Positions 11,915 through 24,699 of a stretch of 64,000 nt of DNA are shown here, one piece after another. Source of the stretch: Gnetum montanum (taxonomy: Eukaryota > Streptophyta > Gnetopsida > Gnetales > Gnetaceae); the NCBI GenBank assembly GCA_015680685.1, contig MNCI01026491.1:110282-174281 (forward strand). The letters are read 5' to 3'. The translations under genes were made by a program, and so were the position numbers. Numbering within the stretch: the first letter of the stretch is position 1; every line of letters starts with the position of its first letter. The notes under the pieces were generated by a model. The model was not told the origin of the DNA. It made no database searches and was given only the letters and a program-made list of their open reading frames with translations.

Positions 11915-14150
11915 ATGTCTTCTTCTCACAAGTGCAATGATACTAACTCACCAATGCCTCAAGAATGCAGGGTGGTATATACTCATCTAGATGTGTATGT
12001 ATCTAACTCCACCTTCATCTTGCATCAAGATGAAGAACTATAGTAGCAAGATATCGAGGGTGACATTGTAATGCCTCCTAATTCATCTATTCTTGGGATA
12101 CTACTCCAAACTCTTAGGAGGTTAGGCATCTGGGATCTTCAAGAAGAGTACGTTGTGCATGACCATGACTACCATCCCACTAAAACACAATGCAGGAGAG
12201 ATTGACACTAAGAGAAGAACCATGAGGTTTTAAAGGGAAAATGGTTTACCAATACCTTGTTCCAAATTAACCAAAATTACAATGAGGATCCTTCCTCTAA
12301 GAGTTCTCAACATAAATATTCTCCACCCCTTGATATTGGTGATGTGGGCTTGAACTTGAAGCTACAATCCACTATTAGCAATCAAAGTTCAAACAAAAGT
12401 GGGAGTCAAAGTAGAGGCTTGGGTAGGCATCAAGATGATAATAAAGCTAACAAACATGATTGTGAAAAGTGTAGAGGAGATGACAAACACCATCGTGGTG
12501 GTAGTCCTCCTCCCTCTTCATCCGCTTCATTTGCATCTTCTTCTTCCTCTTCTAGTTTTAATAGATGTCGTAGATAGAACAATCATGATGAAGGTGAACA
12601 ATGGGACAATAATGATTATTGGGCCTACCATGAACGATGATGTAGCAGAGGAAACCATGGACATCATCAAAATAATGATGATAATGACCCTTTTCTGGCA
12701 ACTTAGAGTATGCTGAATATCGCAGAGGTAATTAAAACTCTAACTAGGCATGTGAAAGATAGTCGAATCAAGCAACTTGATGTGAACAATATCCATAGAT
12801 TTGAGGTGGGATATAAATCTAATCTATAAAAACATATTCAAGCCTTTCATGATGCATGTGCCTTACAGAATATTGAAAATGATTGAAAAAAATTAAAGCT
12901 ATTTCCCAAGACAATCATCAAGGAAGCAAAAAGCTAGTATCGATCCTTAGAGCTAGAATCCATCCGCAAGTGGACTAGAATGCTAGAGCTATTCAATGAT
13001 AAATATCATATGTACTCCTAAGTGTCTAATCTAAGAAGGTAGATCCAAGGATGGAAGTAAGAAAAACATTAACCTTTGGATGCTACCATGGGCATATACT
13101 ATACATTGATGCCATGGCCATGATTATTCTCAATAGGAACAACTTCATCACATCATAGATGGACTCAAATTAGTAATGAGAAGAACTCTTGGGGTTTGTG
13201 CCCAAGGAAGACTATCAAAACTTAAATCCCATAATATCCAAAGGCTGATAGAGTAGGAAGCAAAACAAGAAGAAGAGCTAAGGAAATGGGAAAGTGCTAA
13301 AGAATATAATAGGGATTCTTCCATTAGAAAAAGGGAGGCTTGATTTTGTGACAATGAGGAGAAGTCATCACTTGATGAGGTGGTGCAGCAAAAAACCTCG
13401 CCAATACAAAAATCTATTTTTGATATATCAGCCAAGGTTGATAAATTATGGGACTCTTTAGATGAAAAATTTCAAACTACTTTAAAAATCACAAAAGAAT
13501 CAAGAGAGTAGAGTAGTGATCATGACTGTAAAAGGTGGAAAGAAGTTTAACGTGCCTACCAAAGAGGTAAGTGCAAGGCTACAATAGTAGAAAAGGTTGT
13601 GGAGTAACAATTAGATGATGATGGTGGGTGTGACATCTACCAATATGAGTATCCTAAAGAATGTTACCCTATCATGTCACACTTGTAGCAGTCTTGGATG
13701 TATCCACTGAATCCTAGATTGGTAAGAAGACAAACACCCAAAAGATTATCTTATCCTTAAGGTAATCCAGATCAGTTCCACCAACAAAAAAAAGGCTTAT
13801 TATCCAAATGAAGTTTCACCGCAATCATATGATTAATATCAACAATGGCAACATCCACAGTCATGGGGGATACCACCACCAAGATAACAATACCCTTACA
13901 AGTAGCCATATCCATATGGGTATTATATTCAGCAACTAATGTTTCCACATGACTCTTCTAGTCACACTTCTTTTCAGCATCACTACTACCCTCCAAAGTA
14001 TTATAGGACTCATTCTCCATCTAGCTCCTCAACTGAGTCCTATAATATTACCAGGGCCATTGACTTACATCTAGCTCCTCAACTGAGTAGTTTGGAACCA
14101 AGATCCTGTAAAAGATCATTCTTTTAAACCAATAGCCCTACTAAACCCTA
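11915..14150 (+). pseudogene. gag remnant of A1
   Basis: Capsid/nucleocapsid region. ATG at 11915 gives 'MSSSHKCNDTNSPMPQE', aligned with the start of A2 gag. A serine-rich tract lies at 12510-12555. The capsid core at 12770-13020 reads as F-x-G...LKLFPKT...YRSLELESIRKWTRMLELFNDKY, the usual retrotransposon-gag pattern. A conserved 'CDIYQYEYPKEC' motif occurs at 13629-13664 and recurs in A2 and, degraded, in B. A proline/serine/tyrosine-rich tail follows (13700-14130). More than a dozen stops, many at CAA/CAG/TGG-type positions. Confidence 0.7.
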
Positions 14151-14235
14151 AACTACTTATGCGATTGATCGACTTATATCTCCTTCATCCTCTGCATCCA
14201 TTTCTTTTGAGAGTTCTTCACACCAAACACCTCCT

Positions 14236-14760
14236 AAGATCTGCATTGTTATGTTAATCCATATTGTATCTGATTGGATCAAGGCTAGCAACCTTCGTAA
14301 GAAAAGATTTGATTCTAGAAATCCTCTCATCTATTTTCAGATTTCTAGGAATGAGCCATGCAAAGCTCTTCTTAACTTGGGTTCTTAAGTTAATCTAATC
14401 TTTCATGAAATGTACAATGCCTAGAACCTACCTCCTCTCAAGAAAAGCAACATCCATTTAGAATTGATATATTAGTTCATCACTGTTCCATTGGGATTGG
14501 TAAAAGATATTGTGACCATTGTCTATGGGTGGTCTTATCCTATTGATTTCTTAGTAATCAAAGTTAACAATTGTAAGGTGGACTTCCTAATCATTATTAT
14601 AAGGGCTTAGTTGAGCACTATTGATGCAGAAATGGGCACCAGAGATCTTTTCCTAAAACTTTTTAAGAAAAATGCATTCACAAAGATTGAGAAGAAGCAA
14701 GTTCCATGCATCGCATATAGCGATATAGGGTTTAAAAAAATGCCGAAACTCTGGTCCATG
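14236..14760 (+). pseudogene. Retropepsin-like protease remnant of A1
   Basis: The region reads 'EPCKALLNLGS' then a TAA then 'VNLIFHEMY'; retropepsins of this family have ALLD(T/S)GS-VNLI here. The codon for the catalytic Asp (14374-14376) is AAC, Asn. A hydrophobic second half (to about 14610) is recognisable and matches A2 minus strand 52890-53160. Inactive by both the substitution and the stop. Confidence 0.6.
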
Positions 14761-14892
14761 AAAAGAGCATTCATTTTTACATCCAGGTAGTGTGCAAATG
14801 AGGCAGATATTCAAAGGTGCCTATACGTAGTAGCCACAAAATAAGAGGGCACCTAGTGGCTAACAACTAATCTTAGAAGTAGCACACTTTGC

Positions 14893-16556
14893 ATGGAACT
14901 TGTTGAGAGTCTAACATATACCTATATTGAAAAAGTAGATGAACTAGAGCATGTTCATCACCAACTCTCTGATGATGCAAATGATGCTACTAATTGGAAA
15001 GAGTTGGAAATCCTAGAAAATTTTAAACAAGAGCCCTTAGTGTTGCAAAATCTACCTACCAGCATAGAGTATGCATTTTTGAAAAATGGCAAGCTGGTAA
15101 TCATCAATGCTAATCTTTCTCCTGAATAGAAATAGATACTATTGAGGGTGGTCAACAAATGGTCGATAGCCTTTGCTTAGTCATATCTTGAATTCATAGG
15201 GATTGATCCTAGGATATTCCATGAAGCCAAAGAGGTAGCCATAGCAATGATTGAACCTCAAATTGAAGTAGATCATCAAAGAGGATATCGAATAACTCCT
15301 TAAGGTGAGGCTTATCTATCCCATTGTGGATAGTGAGTGGGTTAGTCCAATCATGATTGTGCTAAAGAAAGGTGGCAAGTGGCTGGTCTACATCAACTTC
15401 CCACTATTGAATATGGTAACATTCAAAGATCACTTTCCATTTTCATTTGTGAATCAAGTGTTGGATACTATTTCTAGGGATTACTATTATAGCTCCCTAT
15501 ATGGTTATAGTGGCTAAAACCAAATCCAGATCATACCAAAGGATCAGGCCAAAACAACATTCATGAGTCCCTAGGGAACTTTTGCATATCTAAAGATGCC
15601 TTTTGGTCTATGCAATGCTCCTGCAACATTTCAACACTTAGTCATGACTATTTTTCAACAACAAATTGGTTGTGAGGTGGAAGTCTTCATGGATGACTTC
15701 TCCACCTATGGTGCCACATTTAAGCCTTAGACTACCTTGAGCAAGTGCTTAACAGGTGTGTGGAGATGAATCTTTGGTTCAATTGAAGAAAGAGCCCTCT
15801 AATGGTCTAAAAGGGCATTATACTGGGGCATAGAATTTCGTAGGCAAGGATTGAGGTGGACCTTGAAAAGATAAGGCTCATCCAAGGAATAACTCACCAA
15901 CTGAAAACCATTAAAGATGTTCAGTCATTCCTTGGAAACACTTGCTACTACCAGTCATTTATAGAGAATTTCTCTAAGATTGCAAAACTATTGGTCAATC
16001 TTACAAAGAAATATGCTTCATTCATCTAGACTAAGGAATGTGAAAATGCATTCCCGAGCCTCAAGTGATAACTCATAGATACTCCAATTCTACAAGCACT
16101 TGACTACTTTAGACCGTTTCATATTAGAGTTATGCTTACGCAGTTGGCAACAAGAAACATTCATATTACATCCACTATGCAAGTTGAAGCATTGTGGGTG
16201 CACAGTTGAATTACACCACAACAAAGAAAGAACTAATGATACTGATTTACACTTTGGAAAAGTTTAGGTACTATGTGCTTGGATACAAAGTGTTTATGCA
16301 CATTAACCATAGTGCAATTTGCATCTTGATGAATAAGCCAACAGTGAGCCCCTGTATCATATGGTGGTTGATGATCTTACAAGAGTTCGATCTTACAATG
16401 GTAGATCAAAAGGGGATTAAGAATGTGATCGCTAATCACTTATCTCAATTACAATGGGACAACAAAAAGGATAAGATCCCACTCTTTGACCAATTTCCTA
16501 ATGAACTCCTCTTTACTGGTGAAATGAATGAACAAGTGCCATCAAAACCAAAATGA
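14893..16556 (+). pseudogene. Reverse transcriptase-RNase H remnant of A1
   Basis: Starts with the PR-RT linker (open 14893-15129), then RT: 'WVSPIMIVLKKGGKWLVYIN' at 15342-15400, 'MPFGLCNAPATFQ' at 15597-15636, and the polymerase catalytic motif FMDDFS at 15686-15703 with both Asp present. The thumb and connection run to about 16030. RNase H is seen at 16194-16556 (YTTTKKELMILIYTLEKFRYY; LQEFDLTMVDQKG; NHLSQLQ). Stops occur within RT; the RNase H half is open for 120 codons. It would copy element RNA into DNA if intact; now a pseudogene. Confidence 0.8.
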
Positions 16557-16689
16557 TATGATGGAATCCTCACTTATCTTCTCTATCAAGAGATACCATA
16601 AGATTTGGACTACAAGAAGAAACAATAGTTTCTTCATTAAGCCAAATGCATCATAGAAATCAACAAACACCTTTACAAGGTGTTCACAG

Positions 16690-17870
16690 ATGGCATAGTT
16701 CATTAGTGTGTACCTAACGCTGCTAAACTACGCATTCTCTAGGACACTCATGAGGGTCCTTGTCGGGGCCACTATTCTGAAAGATGCATGACCATTAAGA
16801 TTCTAATGGTAGGGTATTATTGGCCAACCATCTTCAAGGATGCCCACAATTTGTTTGCTCTTATCAAAATTGTTAACAAGATGGCAGGATGACCTCTCAA
16901 ATGGAAGGACCTCAACTATGGATCCAACCATTGGAACTCTTCGACATATGGGGTATCAACTTCATGGGTCCCATCACTCCCATGTCAAATGAAAAGGCAT
17001 ACATAATCATTGCCATTAATTACTGCATAAAATGGGTAGAAATAGCAGTTGTCATCGACTATGCGTCATCTACTATTACACGGTTTGTACAACAAAATGT
17101 TATAAATAGGTTTGGGATACCACATGCACTAATTTCTAACAATAGAACCCATTTCATAGGCACCATGTTTCGCAAGATCATGTAATGCTTGGGGGTTGAA
17201 AATAAATTAACACCCTACCACCCCCAAGCCAATGGTCAAATAGAGGTTACTAATAAGGAGATTACAAAGATCTTAACAAAAACTATTAGTAAATATAGGA
17301 GAGACTGGAGCACAAAACTCAATGATTCCCTCTAAGCCTACTACTCAACATGGAAACTCCCTATATGCTACTCTCATTATGATCTAGTGTACGAAAAACT
17401 ACCAACACTTCCTATTCAATCCAAGCTCTATACACTTTCAACAACATGTGACCTAAATCTTAACCTAAGTCTAGCACAAAGAGAATGATTAATCAACCAT
17501 AATGTGCAAGATGAAAATTAATTAGTGGCCTTATCCTTGAATGAAGTGCATAAGGCATTCAACAAACAACAACATGACCTAAGAATAAGAAACGTAGAAT
17601 TTCAACATGGAGATAAGGTTCTCTACTAGAACCTCACACATGTATCTCAACAAACTAAGTTTCAAACATTGTGTAAATTGCCTTAGATCATTCATGAAAC
17701 TTTTTCATGTTAATTTACAAACCTAAGAGTCCAAAAAAAAGGTAGCTAGTCAACATGCAACAAGTCAAACCTTTCCATGAACCCAAGCAAGCTAGTGGAA
17801 GCAACATCTCAATGAATGGACAACCTTGCTCAATCTTCCGAATCTCCTCCTTTCAACTTAGTCGTGGGGG
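16690..17870 (+). pseudogene. Integrase remnant of A1 and pol C-terminus
   Basis: The N-terminal zinc-finger region has HEGPCRGH at 16749-16772 but lacks the later Cys pair (reads IKIVNK near 16866). In the catalytic core (open 16889-17185) the first Asp is Asn (GINFMGP, about 16955-16975) and the second is also Asn (ISNNRTHF, near 17135). The downstream 'LTPYHPQANGQIEVTNKE' (17210-17262) keeps the catalytic Glu. Pol-tail sequence continues to about 17870, ending near 'VVGEM'. Catalytically dead as it stands. Confidence 0.8.
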
Positions 17871-17879
17871 AGATGACCA

Positions 17880-19914
17880 TTCATGCTAACCATTTATGTA
17901 GCTCCTCAATTTTTCATCTTTTTGTTTTTCATGTTTCTATTTAACACTTTCTTATTTTTACAACTTTTTGTTTTACGCCTTCTTTATCTTACACCTTTTT
18001 ATTTTTATTTTATTAATTTTTTCAATTTATTTTTACACCATCATTAATACATTTTATCTTTCTTGACTATTTTACAATTTCTTTTATATTTTTCCTTATT
18101 TTGGTGTGAATTTTCCTTGTTTTCTAATAAAATTTTTCTATGCCAATAGGACACAGTGGTGTTGTAGCTATTGCTAATGGTGGTTTGTATTTAATATTTT
18201 TGATTACCAGTGTTTGGTTTCTATTTTTGAATTTTGATGGCTGATAACTAAGAGTGGTTTCCTTTTCATGGAAAAGGTAGTGAGTCCAAGTCATCCACCC
18301 ATCCACATACTCTATGGTTTTCCTTGTTTTACAAATATGTGGTCCCTTTTTCATTAATCAATTGTTAAAAAACTTGTGACCTTGATAGTTCCAAGCTTGG
18401 AAAGAATTCAAAATTTTAAAAAGTGTGTGACTTCAAGGAGATTCAAAGCTCTTTGTGCCTCTCTACATGCTTGAGTGCATGTGTGTTTTCATGGATTTCT
18501 TACCATTCCATGTCGACCAATAATAGGAATCTGAATAAGTCTTTGCATGATGTGGTTCCCATCCAAAAATTCCAAAAAATAAATTGAAAAATGATCATGG
18601 GAATTCAAAGCACATCCCTTAGACAAAATAAACAAGCTACAAGCACTGATTATGGGACTAGAAAGACATGTTACCTATGCCTGAAGGTCCTCTCTAATTA
18701 AGGTCCTTTCTCACTTCTTACTTCTCTTTTCTTCTCAAGTAAGGAATGATGGTTGTCCATGGAAGCATTCTTTTGTCTTAATGGGGTGAACTGGTCCTAG
18801 AGAGGCAATGTAAAGTCACTGAAAGTGGTTGATTTTTTTCTAGAGTAAGGTTGGACTTTATTGGGTCATTTAACCATGATTCTCACAAGGGACTTCATGT
18901 GACAATAATTGGGACATCCATTCCCACTCTCTCTATCATCGATTAAAGCTTCCATAACTCACCTCATTTCCAGTTATTCATGTTTTCAACCAATGTCTTA
19001 GTTTGATGAGTTGAAATTCCTAAATAGATCCTCCTTGTTTGGTCCTTAACATTTTGTAACCATTAATCAACTATGGGGACCACAAACTCCTTAGTTGAGG
19101 TTATGCAAGGGCAAAAAGGGCATGTGCCACTATGGGAGGATCCACTTGCATACCTCATGATTTGGTTAGTTAAGTCCCTTACCCTTAGATGTTGCTACAA
19201 TCAAATATTTTATGCACTCCATCATGCATCCAACTGTGTACTCCTTATGCCATTCTTCTTCATGAAATCTCATTCTCTAATCATTTCTCCATTTTCTAAA
19301 TTTCAAAACCCTCTTCTAATATTTTCATCATGTTCTTAGCTTTTTGGACTTCCATTTTTAAACAACTCCTTATTTTTTATTATTTTTGACAAACTTAGTG
19401 GTAATCAATAGCCATGTCAACTAGGTCCAGTTAACGAAGCTGACTACATTGACTAAGCCTAGTCAACGCAATGCAACAATCCTATAAATATTGTCCAATA
19501 CTTCGAAATTTTTTATCATTTTCTTTAAAATGAGAGGGGGGTTTTGCAATTTTTAAGAGCCCATAACTTACATACCGTTTGTCCAAATCACTTCATTCTA
19601 CAATCCTGTGGCTACTGGAGGTAATCTCTTAGTCATGGAGGCCACAAAACATAAGGTTTGTGATCAAAATTTCTCAAACTTCCCCCAAATGGTTAATGAA
19701 TAGAACAACATTAAACCATCAATTTTTGAGAGTTTAACCCTTCCAACAAACTTTGATAAACCTAATATTAAAATAAGAATAAAATAATAATTAAAATGAC
19801 TAAATCAACCATGATCATAACTTAGCTAGGTGTAACTTTTCCAAAGAGACAAGGTATCCAAAGTGTTTCAAGTTATATATTAAATGCCAACCCTTAGTCA
19901 TGTTCTGATCACAG
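17880..19914 (+). other. Non-coding spacer of A1 with putative internal promoter
   Basis: About 2 kb between pol and the 3' ORF: a T-rich stretch, then sequence shared with the A2 spacer (minus strand 41160-43230) and the B internal region (49300-51220), for example 'gactagaaagacatgttacc' at 18658. Near its end are TATAAATA (19483-19490), 'aaatgagagggggg' (19530) and CTGGAG|GTAATC (19620/19621), all conserved in position in A2. I infer a promoter and perhaps a splice donor serving the 3' ORF; no transcript evidence. Confidence 0.5.
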
Positions 19915-22734
19915 ATGGCACCAAGACCAAACCAACCACAAGAAGAAGGACCATTGCAACCAAGGGACAAACAAACTAGAGTTGGAAGGGAACAATAGGA
20001 CCAAGCCTAGGAGCAAGTAGTAGAAACTCATGCAACAGGACCTTTTCAAGAGGATCCTAAAGTGGAATCTGCTCGATAGATTCTTGAAGAAGATGTTGTG
20101 ATGCAACAATCTCTAAGAGGAGAGGCACCAAGGCCTGTACCAAGACTTGAGGTCACACTGACACAAGCTTGCCTTAACACGATCAAGCCTCATGATGTCC
20201 AATGCTCAATTCTCAAAGAACTGAACTTTAAGTCATTCTTAGAAAATGCTCCACCAAAAGTCAAGAGGTAGTTGCAAAACTCTCCCATGTGGCCAATCAT
20301 TAATTCTAGTGAGAAGTGGTACATGGGAGAGACATATCTATTCTAGAATAGCAGAAAGGCAAGAGCCACTATGACATCTCTTTTAGGACATTCAAGTGTT
20401 CTACTTGACGAAAGCTATTTTGTAGGCTTGTAGTCTACTTGATTCTAGCAAAGATCTCCACACATGAAAACCTAGAAGCAAAAAGGAAGTGAACCCAATA
20501 GTGTTATGGGGTTGACTGCAAGGATTTTGGCACACTCATACTAGTGGAGTGCATATACTTCAAGATAGCAACTTATCACCTCAATCTAACGGTGAAGCCC
20601 AACAAGGTCACTACTTTCTCTGCTCGAGCATGTGCCACTTTAAGCAAAAAATTTCTTGTTAACCTTCCATAGTTAATATATTTGGAGATGGAAAATGTTT
20701 TCAAGGAAAATGAATGTGGAAGGAAAACCCTACCATTTCCATGCCTTATTAGAAAATTTTGTAACAAGACAAGGATAGTCTATTATGCAAATGACATAAT
20801 CAGGCATACTCTCATTGCCTCCTAGTCTAAGATGATGAAAGACAAGACCCATATCATGTCCAAAAAAGAGGAGAAGCAACTGCCACCTCCACCATCCACT
20901 CAAGAAATAACATCCAAGGCCTACGAACATCTACATGAAATCTGATAGTAGCTGTTGCGTGAGCAGGAGCAACGAATAGGGGATTCATTTATGTACCATC
21001 CTGTAATGAGTTACCTCAACAAAGTGGCTTGAACAATCAGTCAAATGGAGGGAGGTGGGTCAATATTCTCAACCCAAAGAACACAACTACCCATGAGTCA
21101 AATCCTAGTTCTTGAAAGGTAACGGTGTCTCTCTTGCAATAATAGCAATTCCAAAAATCTCTAGGAATACCACTACCTTTTGGGTATGCTTAGAGGAGGG
21201 TGAAGGGATAACTATCTTGGTGATGTAGCACCAAGGGTAAGAAACCATAGTGGAAGTGGTTGCTGATTGGATTACCGAAGTACTGAATGCACCTGCAACA
21301 TCTATATAAAGAGATGTGCAAACGTCTATAGGGATTGTTAGCAACCAATTGAGTGTAACCCAACATGAAGAATTACTAGACCAATTGGTGGAAACTAGGA
21401 AAATGATTTTAGATATCTTTCATTTTTTTAGATAACATCATTGTAACCCAATTGTAGTTTCTTGAAGCAAAGGGCAAATGCATCATTCTAGAAAGGTAAC
21501 TCATATAGGTTCAAGCACAAAACCAATGCTTGGCCACATAGGTTATTGAATTAAAAGCCCCTCTTGCTAATCTCGTGCTCCTCAACCTTGTACTAAAAAG
21601 AGATGAAGCTTTTCAATAGATTCAAGATAGACTTAAATAGGTTGAGATGAGGATGGTGATGGTTATCTTTGACTAGTCTATGGCCAAGGCCAAAACATAT
21701 TCAATTCAAAAGGACTTATTCCAGATACACCTAGAGAATGAGATGCTAACCATAGAAAATCATCGTCTACATAATGTTAATCTACAAAAATAACAAATGT
21801 AAGAATTCATCCATCAACAACAAGAGCAGCTAGCTAGGGTGAACATTAAGCTTAGGAGATTACTAGCAGAGAATAGAAATCTCTCTATGGATGAAGTTTG
21901 TGCCTTGCACTAAAAATTTTCAATTGAGATTGTCATTTAGAAGAATGAGGTTCTCAAATTTTAAGAGTTAAGAACCACTACAGAGATCAAGTTAGCCTAT
22001 AGAAAGAAGTTAATGAAAAACATATCTAAATGGCTAAGGCAAAAGTCAATGAGATCCTTTAGAAACTCTAGTAAGGAAAAGAGGTGTGGCAACCTATCAT
22101 TGATGGGATAGATGCTTACAACAAAGTAGAGATTTGCATGAAGGAGTTTTAGATTGAAGAGATGACTAAATATATGGAGATTGCCAAACTTCGATATGAA
22201 AACCTAGCAATGCTGACTATCAGACGACTGTGGTTAAAGTTGGAGAAGTAGGTGTTCATCTTGTACTTATTGTATGAGGCAGAGTTTAAGCACCATAAGG
22301 AAAATAAGCAAAAGCTTGAGGCTACAAATTCTAAACTCAAAGTTCTCAGGGGAATATTCACCAATCAAAGATCAACTACTAAGAACCTAGCCAAAAGAAT
22401 GAATGATTACCAAGATCTACAAAATGCAATTAGGACATTCAACATTTAACACAAACAATTTACTGTATGCTTCATTAATGTTAAGGAGTTGTTCCCAAAA
22501 ATTCCCTATCCTTGGGATGTGTCCATTTCGACCCACAGTAGCAAAGCTACATGGATCATGCATGATCCTAGGAGTAAGGAGGAGAAGATGAAAGCATTGT
22601 TGGATGCTTTCCGTCTTCTATCAAAAGTTGTAGCTATAGTGAGACAACCACAACAACCTCAACCATCATGTGTGCCTGAAGCAAGAGAAGCTCCTTCAAA
22701 ACCTCAAGAGCCTCCACCACCTAGGATCATTTAA
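19915..22734 (+). pseudogene. 3' ORF of A1 (Athila ORF/env-position protein, coiled coil)
   Basis: ATG at 19915 (MAPRPNQPQEEG) and the stop at 22734 (ending PPPPRII) are in the same frame, 940 codons apart, despite many internal stops. The N-terminal third includes 'ELNFKSFLENAPPKV', 'WYMGETYLF' and 'PFPCLIRKFC', resembling the plant 'putative transposon protein' domain found in Athila-type elements. From about 21350 on it is E/K/Q/L-rich coiled coil; then 'INVKELFPKIPYPWD' near 22480-22520 and a proline-rich C-terminus. It occupies the env position, but I see no convincing signal peptide or transmembrane segment. Homologues: A2 minus strand 38058-41151 and the two 3' fragments. Function unknown. 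Confidence 0.65.
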
Positions 22735-22963
22735 TCTTCTCCATCGTCTTCATGCCATTGGAGAATTGGTGTTTGTTAATTTTGTCCTAATGTTCAATTT
22801 TATAGTCCTAAACACCAAAAACATTTTGTGATGATTGTATAGTCATACACTCAAGCACTTAGTGTATGTTTGTATTTTTTTATGTTTGTCGTATGTTTGT
22901 CATCATTCAATAATCCCATATCTTCCATAATTTATAAAGAACTCAAGGATGAGTTTTCATTTA

Positions 22964-22975
22964 GTCATTGGGGTA
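22964..22975 (+). other. Polypurine tract of A1
   Basis: 'gtcattggggta' directly precedes the 3' LTR start TGATGA at 22976; primes plus-strand DNA synthesis in active elements. Confidence 0.75.
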
Positions 22976-23823
22976 TGATGAATCATAGATTGGCTATGTC
23001 AATTGGGCCCCATCGACTAGGCCTTGTCAATGCATGATTTGATGCATTAATGTTTCCCTATTAATGTAGTGTCTATTTTTTCCTATAGATATGTGCTCAC
23101 ATGTCAATGTCTTATCATAGTTGTAGCAGAGCTCTTGCAGTTTTGTCATTTGGAAGTTAGAATATTTTTCTAAGTGCCTGTAGTAGGAGTCATTGAGTGT
23201 ACGGCTCTTTATTTGATCATTGTTTTACCTAAGCATGGCATTGTGTGCAGCAATAAAGATGAGCTTTTTGATAAACCTTACAGCACTTTGGCGAGATTAA
23301 ATATTTTCTCATGCATTCAATGTTTTCAGCAATTCTATTTAATGCTTTATAGTAATTAATCTAAATTAAGCTAGATTAAATAGTGATTAATTAAGCACAT
23401 AAGTACGACTACTTCGAGCATGTGCATGATGCTTGCTAATCCCAGTAATGCTTAACGTTTAGTAACCTAGCAACATTACACGTGTTCAAGATGTATACAA
23501 AAAGTGGGACTAAATGCTTATGTTAGGATTAGTTAGACATTGGTTGGTTAGTTAGATTCAATTACTTCATTGTTTTCATCCTTAATTTTAAGCACCCAAA
23601 ACATAAAACATGAAAATAATAAAAATCATACACCTTGATTACACTTAACCATACCTTTGCATATCACAAGGGTAATTGGGAACACAACAAATGAATGTTA
23701 TGGCAAGTCCACTTCTTAGAGGCTAGTGTATCAAAAGACAAAGGGTCCACAAAATTTGACCTGATCATAAATGAACACTTAATGATTCATATGGTTGAGC
23801 ATAGGGGTATTCACCACTCATCA
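22976..23823 (+). repeat. 3' LTR of A1
   Basis: 848 bp from TGATGAATC to CACTCATCA. Matches the 5' LTR throughout ('aatcatagattgg', 'atgtagtgtctatttt', 'tagaatatttttctaagtgc', 'aagcacataagtac'). The TATA region reads 'cctatagata', a decayed TATA box. Confidence 0.85.
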
Positions 23824-24390
23824 ACAACCATCCACTTTATGAGAATTATAGAGATCCTAGGCAATATGAGAAAAGCCCTTTCTATAATGGTTACTACTTC
23901 AAAAGAAAATTTTCCATACAAGTTGTTGAATGAGATGATATGTAATAATACTAGGAGCTCAATATGAAGAATAGTTGATAGGCTAATATGTTTATAAATA
24001 TTAAACTTTCCAGCCATTGAAATATTTTTGTCCTTTTTCTTATAAAGCATTTTCTCAATCTTATTGACTGTAACATCTCATAAATGTTTTGAGTACTCAA
24101 AAATAGAAATAGGAATGCTTAGTAAATTGAATGTATCTAGGGTGTGGCACTATGATCAAGATAGTCATCTCTTAGTTTAAATATTATGGATTCAATTCTT
24201 TTCTTCACTCATGAGTGTGGTAGCAAAGAAGTAGCCTTGTGGTGGAACACTCTTATTTACTAGACCACATTCTACCTTCGTTTGAAGATAGGTTCTACTA
24301 CTAGTTTCAATGTCAATTTCTCTATAAAAAAAAGCAAAGGAAAAGAATGAAAGAAAATCAAGAAATTCATTATTCTTTATTTTTTGCAAT

Positions 24391-24497
24391 ATAGATGTAC
24401 GCCAAGATATAAACATTGAATTAGAACTTTATAACTTAGTTGAATCCATGACATGTAGCTTTCAAATTAGGATTCTTACCAATAAGCTAACACCTCA
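24391..24497 (-). mobile_element. SINE-like repeat, copy S2
   Basis: On the minus strand: 'gaggtgttagcttattggta' head, 'tttgaaagctacatgtcatg' then 'gattcaa' B-box-like, and the shared tail 'agttataaagttctaatt' ... 'cttggcgtacatctat'. The tail corresponds to 'ttggggtgtacctaat' in S1. Confidence 0.6.
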
Positions 24498-24596
24498 TTT
24501 TTGGCATTCAATTTTTTTCCAAAAATGCCAAGATTTATAGAAGGCCTAATCTTGGAACTTCTTATTATATAAAATAGAAGATTATTTTTACTACGA

Positions 24597-24660
24597 TATT
24601 AACTTAGTGGCAAGACTCTTAATTTGCAAGCTCTAAGTCCTGAGTTCGATTCTAGTGAAA
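24597..24660 (+). mobile_element. SINE-like repeat head, copy S3
   Basis: 'ttaacttagtggcaagactc' followed by 'ttgcaagctctaagtcctga' and 'gttcgattctagt'. This is the least decayed B-box-like sequence of the family. The tail is missing: sequence changes into a truncated Athila-like fragment within about 40 bp. Confidence 0.6.
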
Positions 24661-24699
24661 ATGTATCAGATGTCCAAGAATGCAAAGGAAATAATAATC

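Larger units (their letters stand above)
10877..23823 (+). mobile_element. Element A1: full-length decayed Athila-like Ty3/gypsy retrotransposon
   Basis: A complete LTR element in order: 5' LTR 10877-11758, primer site, gag, protease, RT/RNase H, integrase, non-coding spacer, 3' ORF, polypurine tract, 3' LTR 22976-23823. The gypsy order (RT before integrase), a tRNA-Asp-type primer site and the additional 3' ORF place it with the Athila lineage (known family features; assignment inferred). Flanking pentamers are GCAAT (left) and ACAAC (right), two transitions apart, so probably a decayed target-site duplication. LTRs differ at many sites, including a 20-30 bp indel near the 5' end, so the insertion is old. 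All ORFs carry stops; it can no longer encode its own mobilisation. Confidence 0.85.

Noticed and set aside
12399-12716. 105-codon frame overlapping A1 gag
   Set aside because: Frame shadow of the Ser/His-rich gag segment; its repetitive V/M/L composition comes from reading repeats out of phase.
19915-22734. Calling the 3' ORF a viral-type envelope gene
   Set aside because: It sits at the env position, but no signal peptide, transmembrane segment or cleavage site is visible; coiled coil and the Athila-type domain are what can be supported.
24060-24390. A sixth SINE-like copy around 24119-24330
   Set aside because: Some tRNA-like words (cttagt, ggattcaattc) occur, but neither order nor tail matches the other copies well enough.
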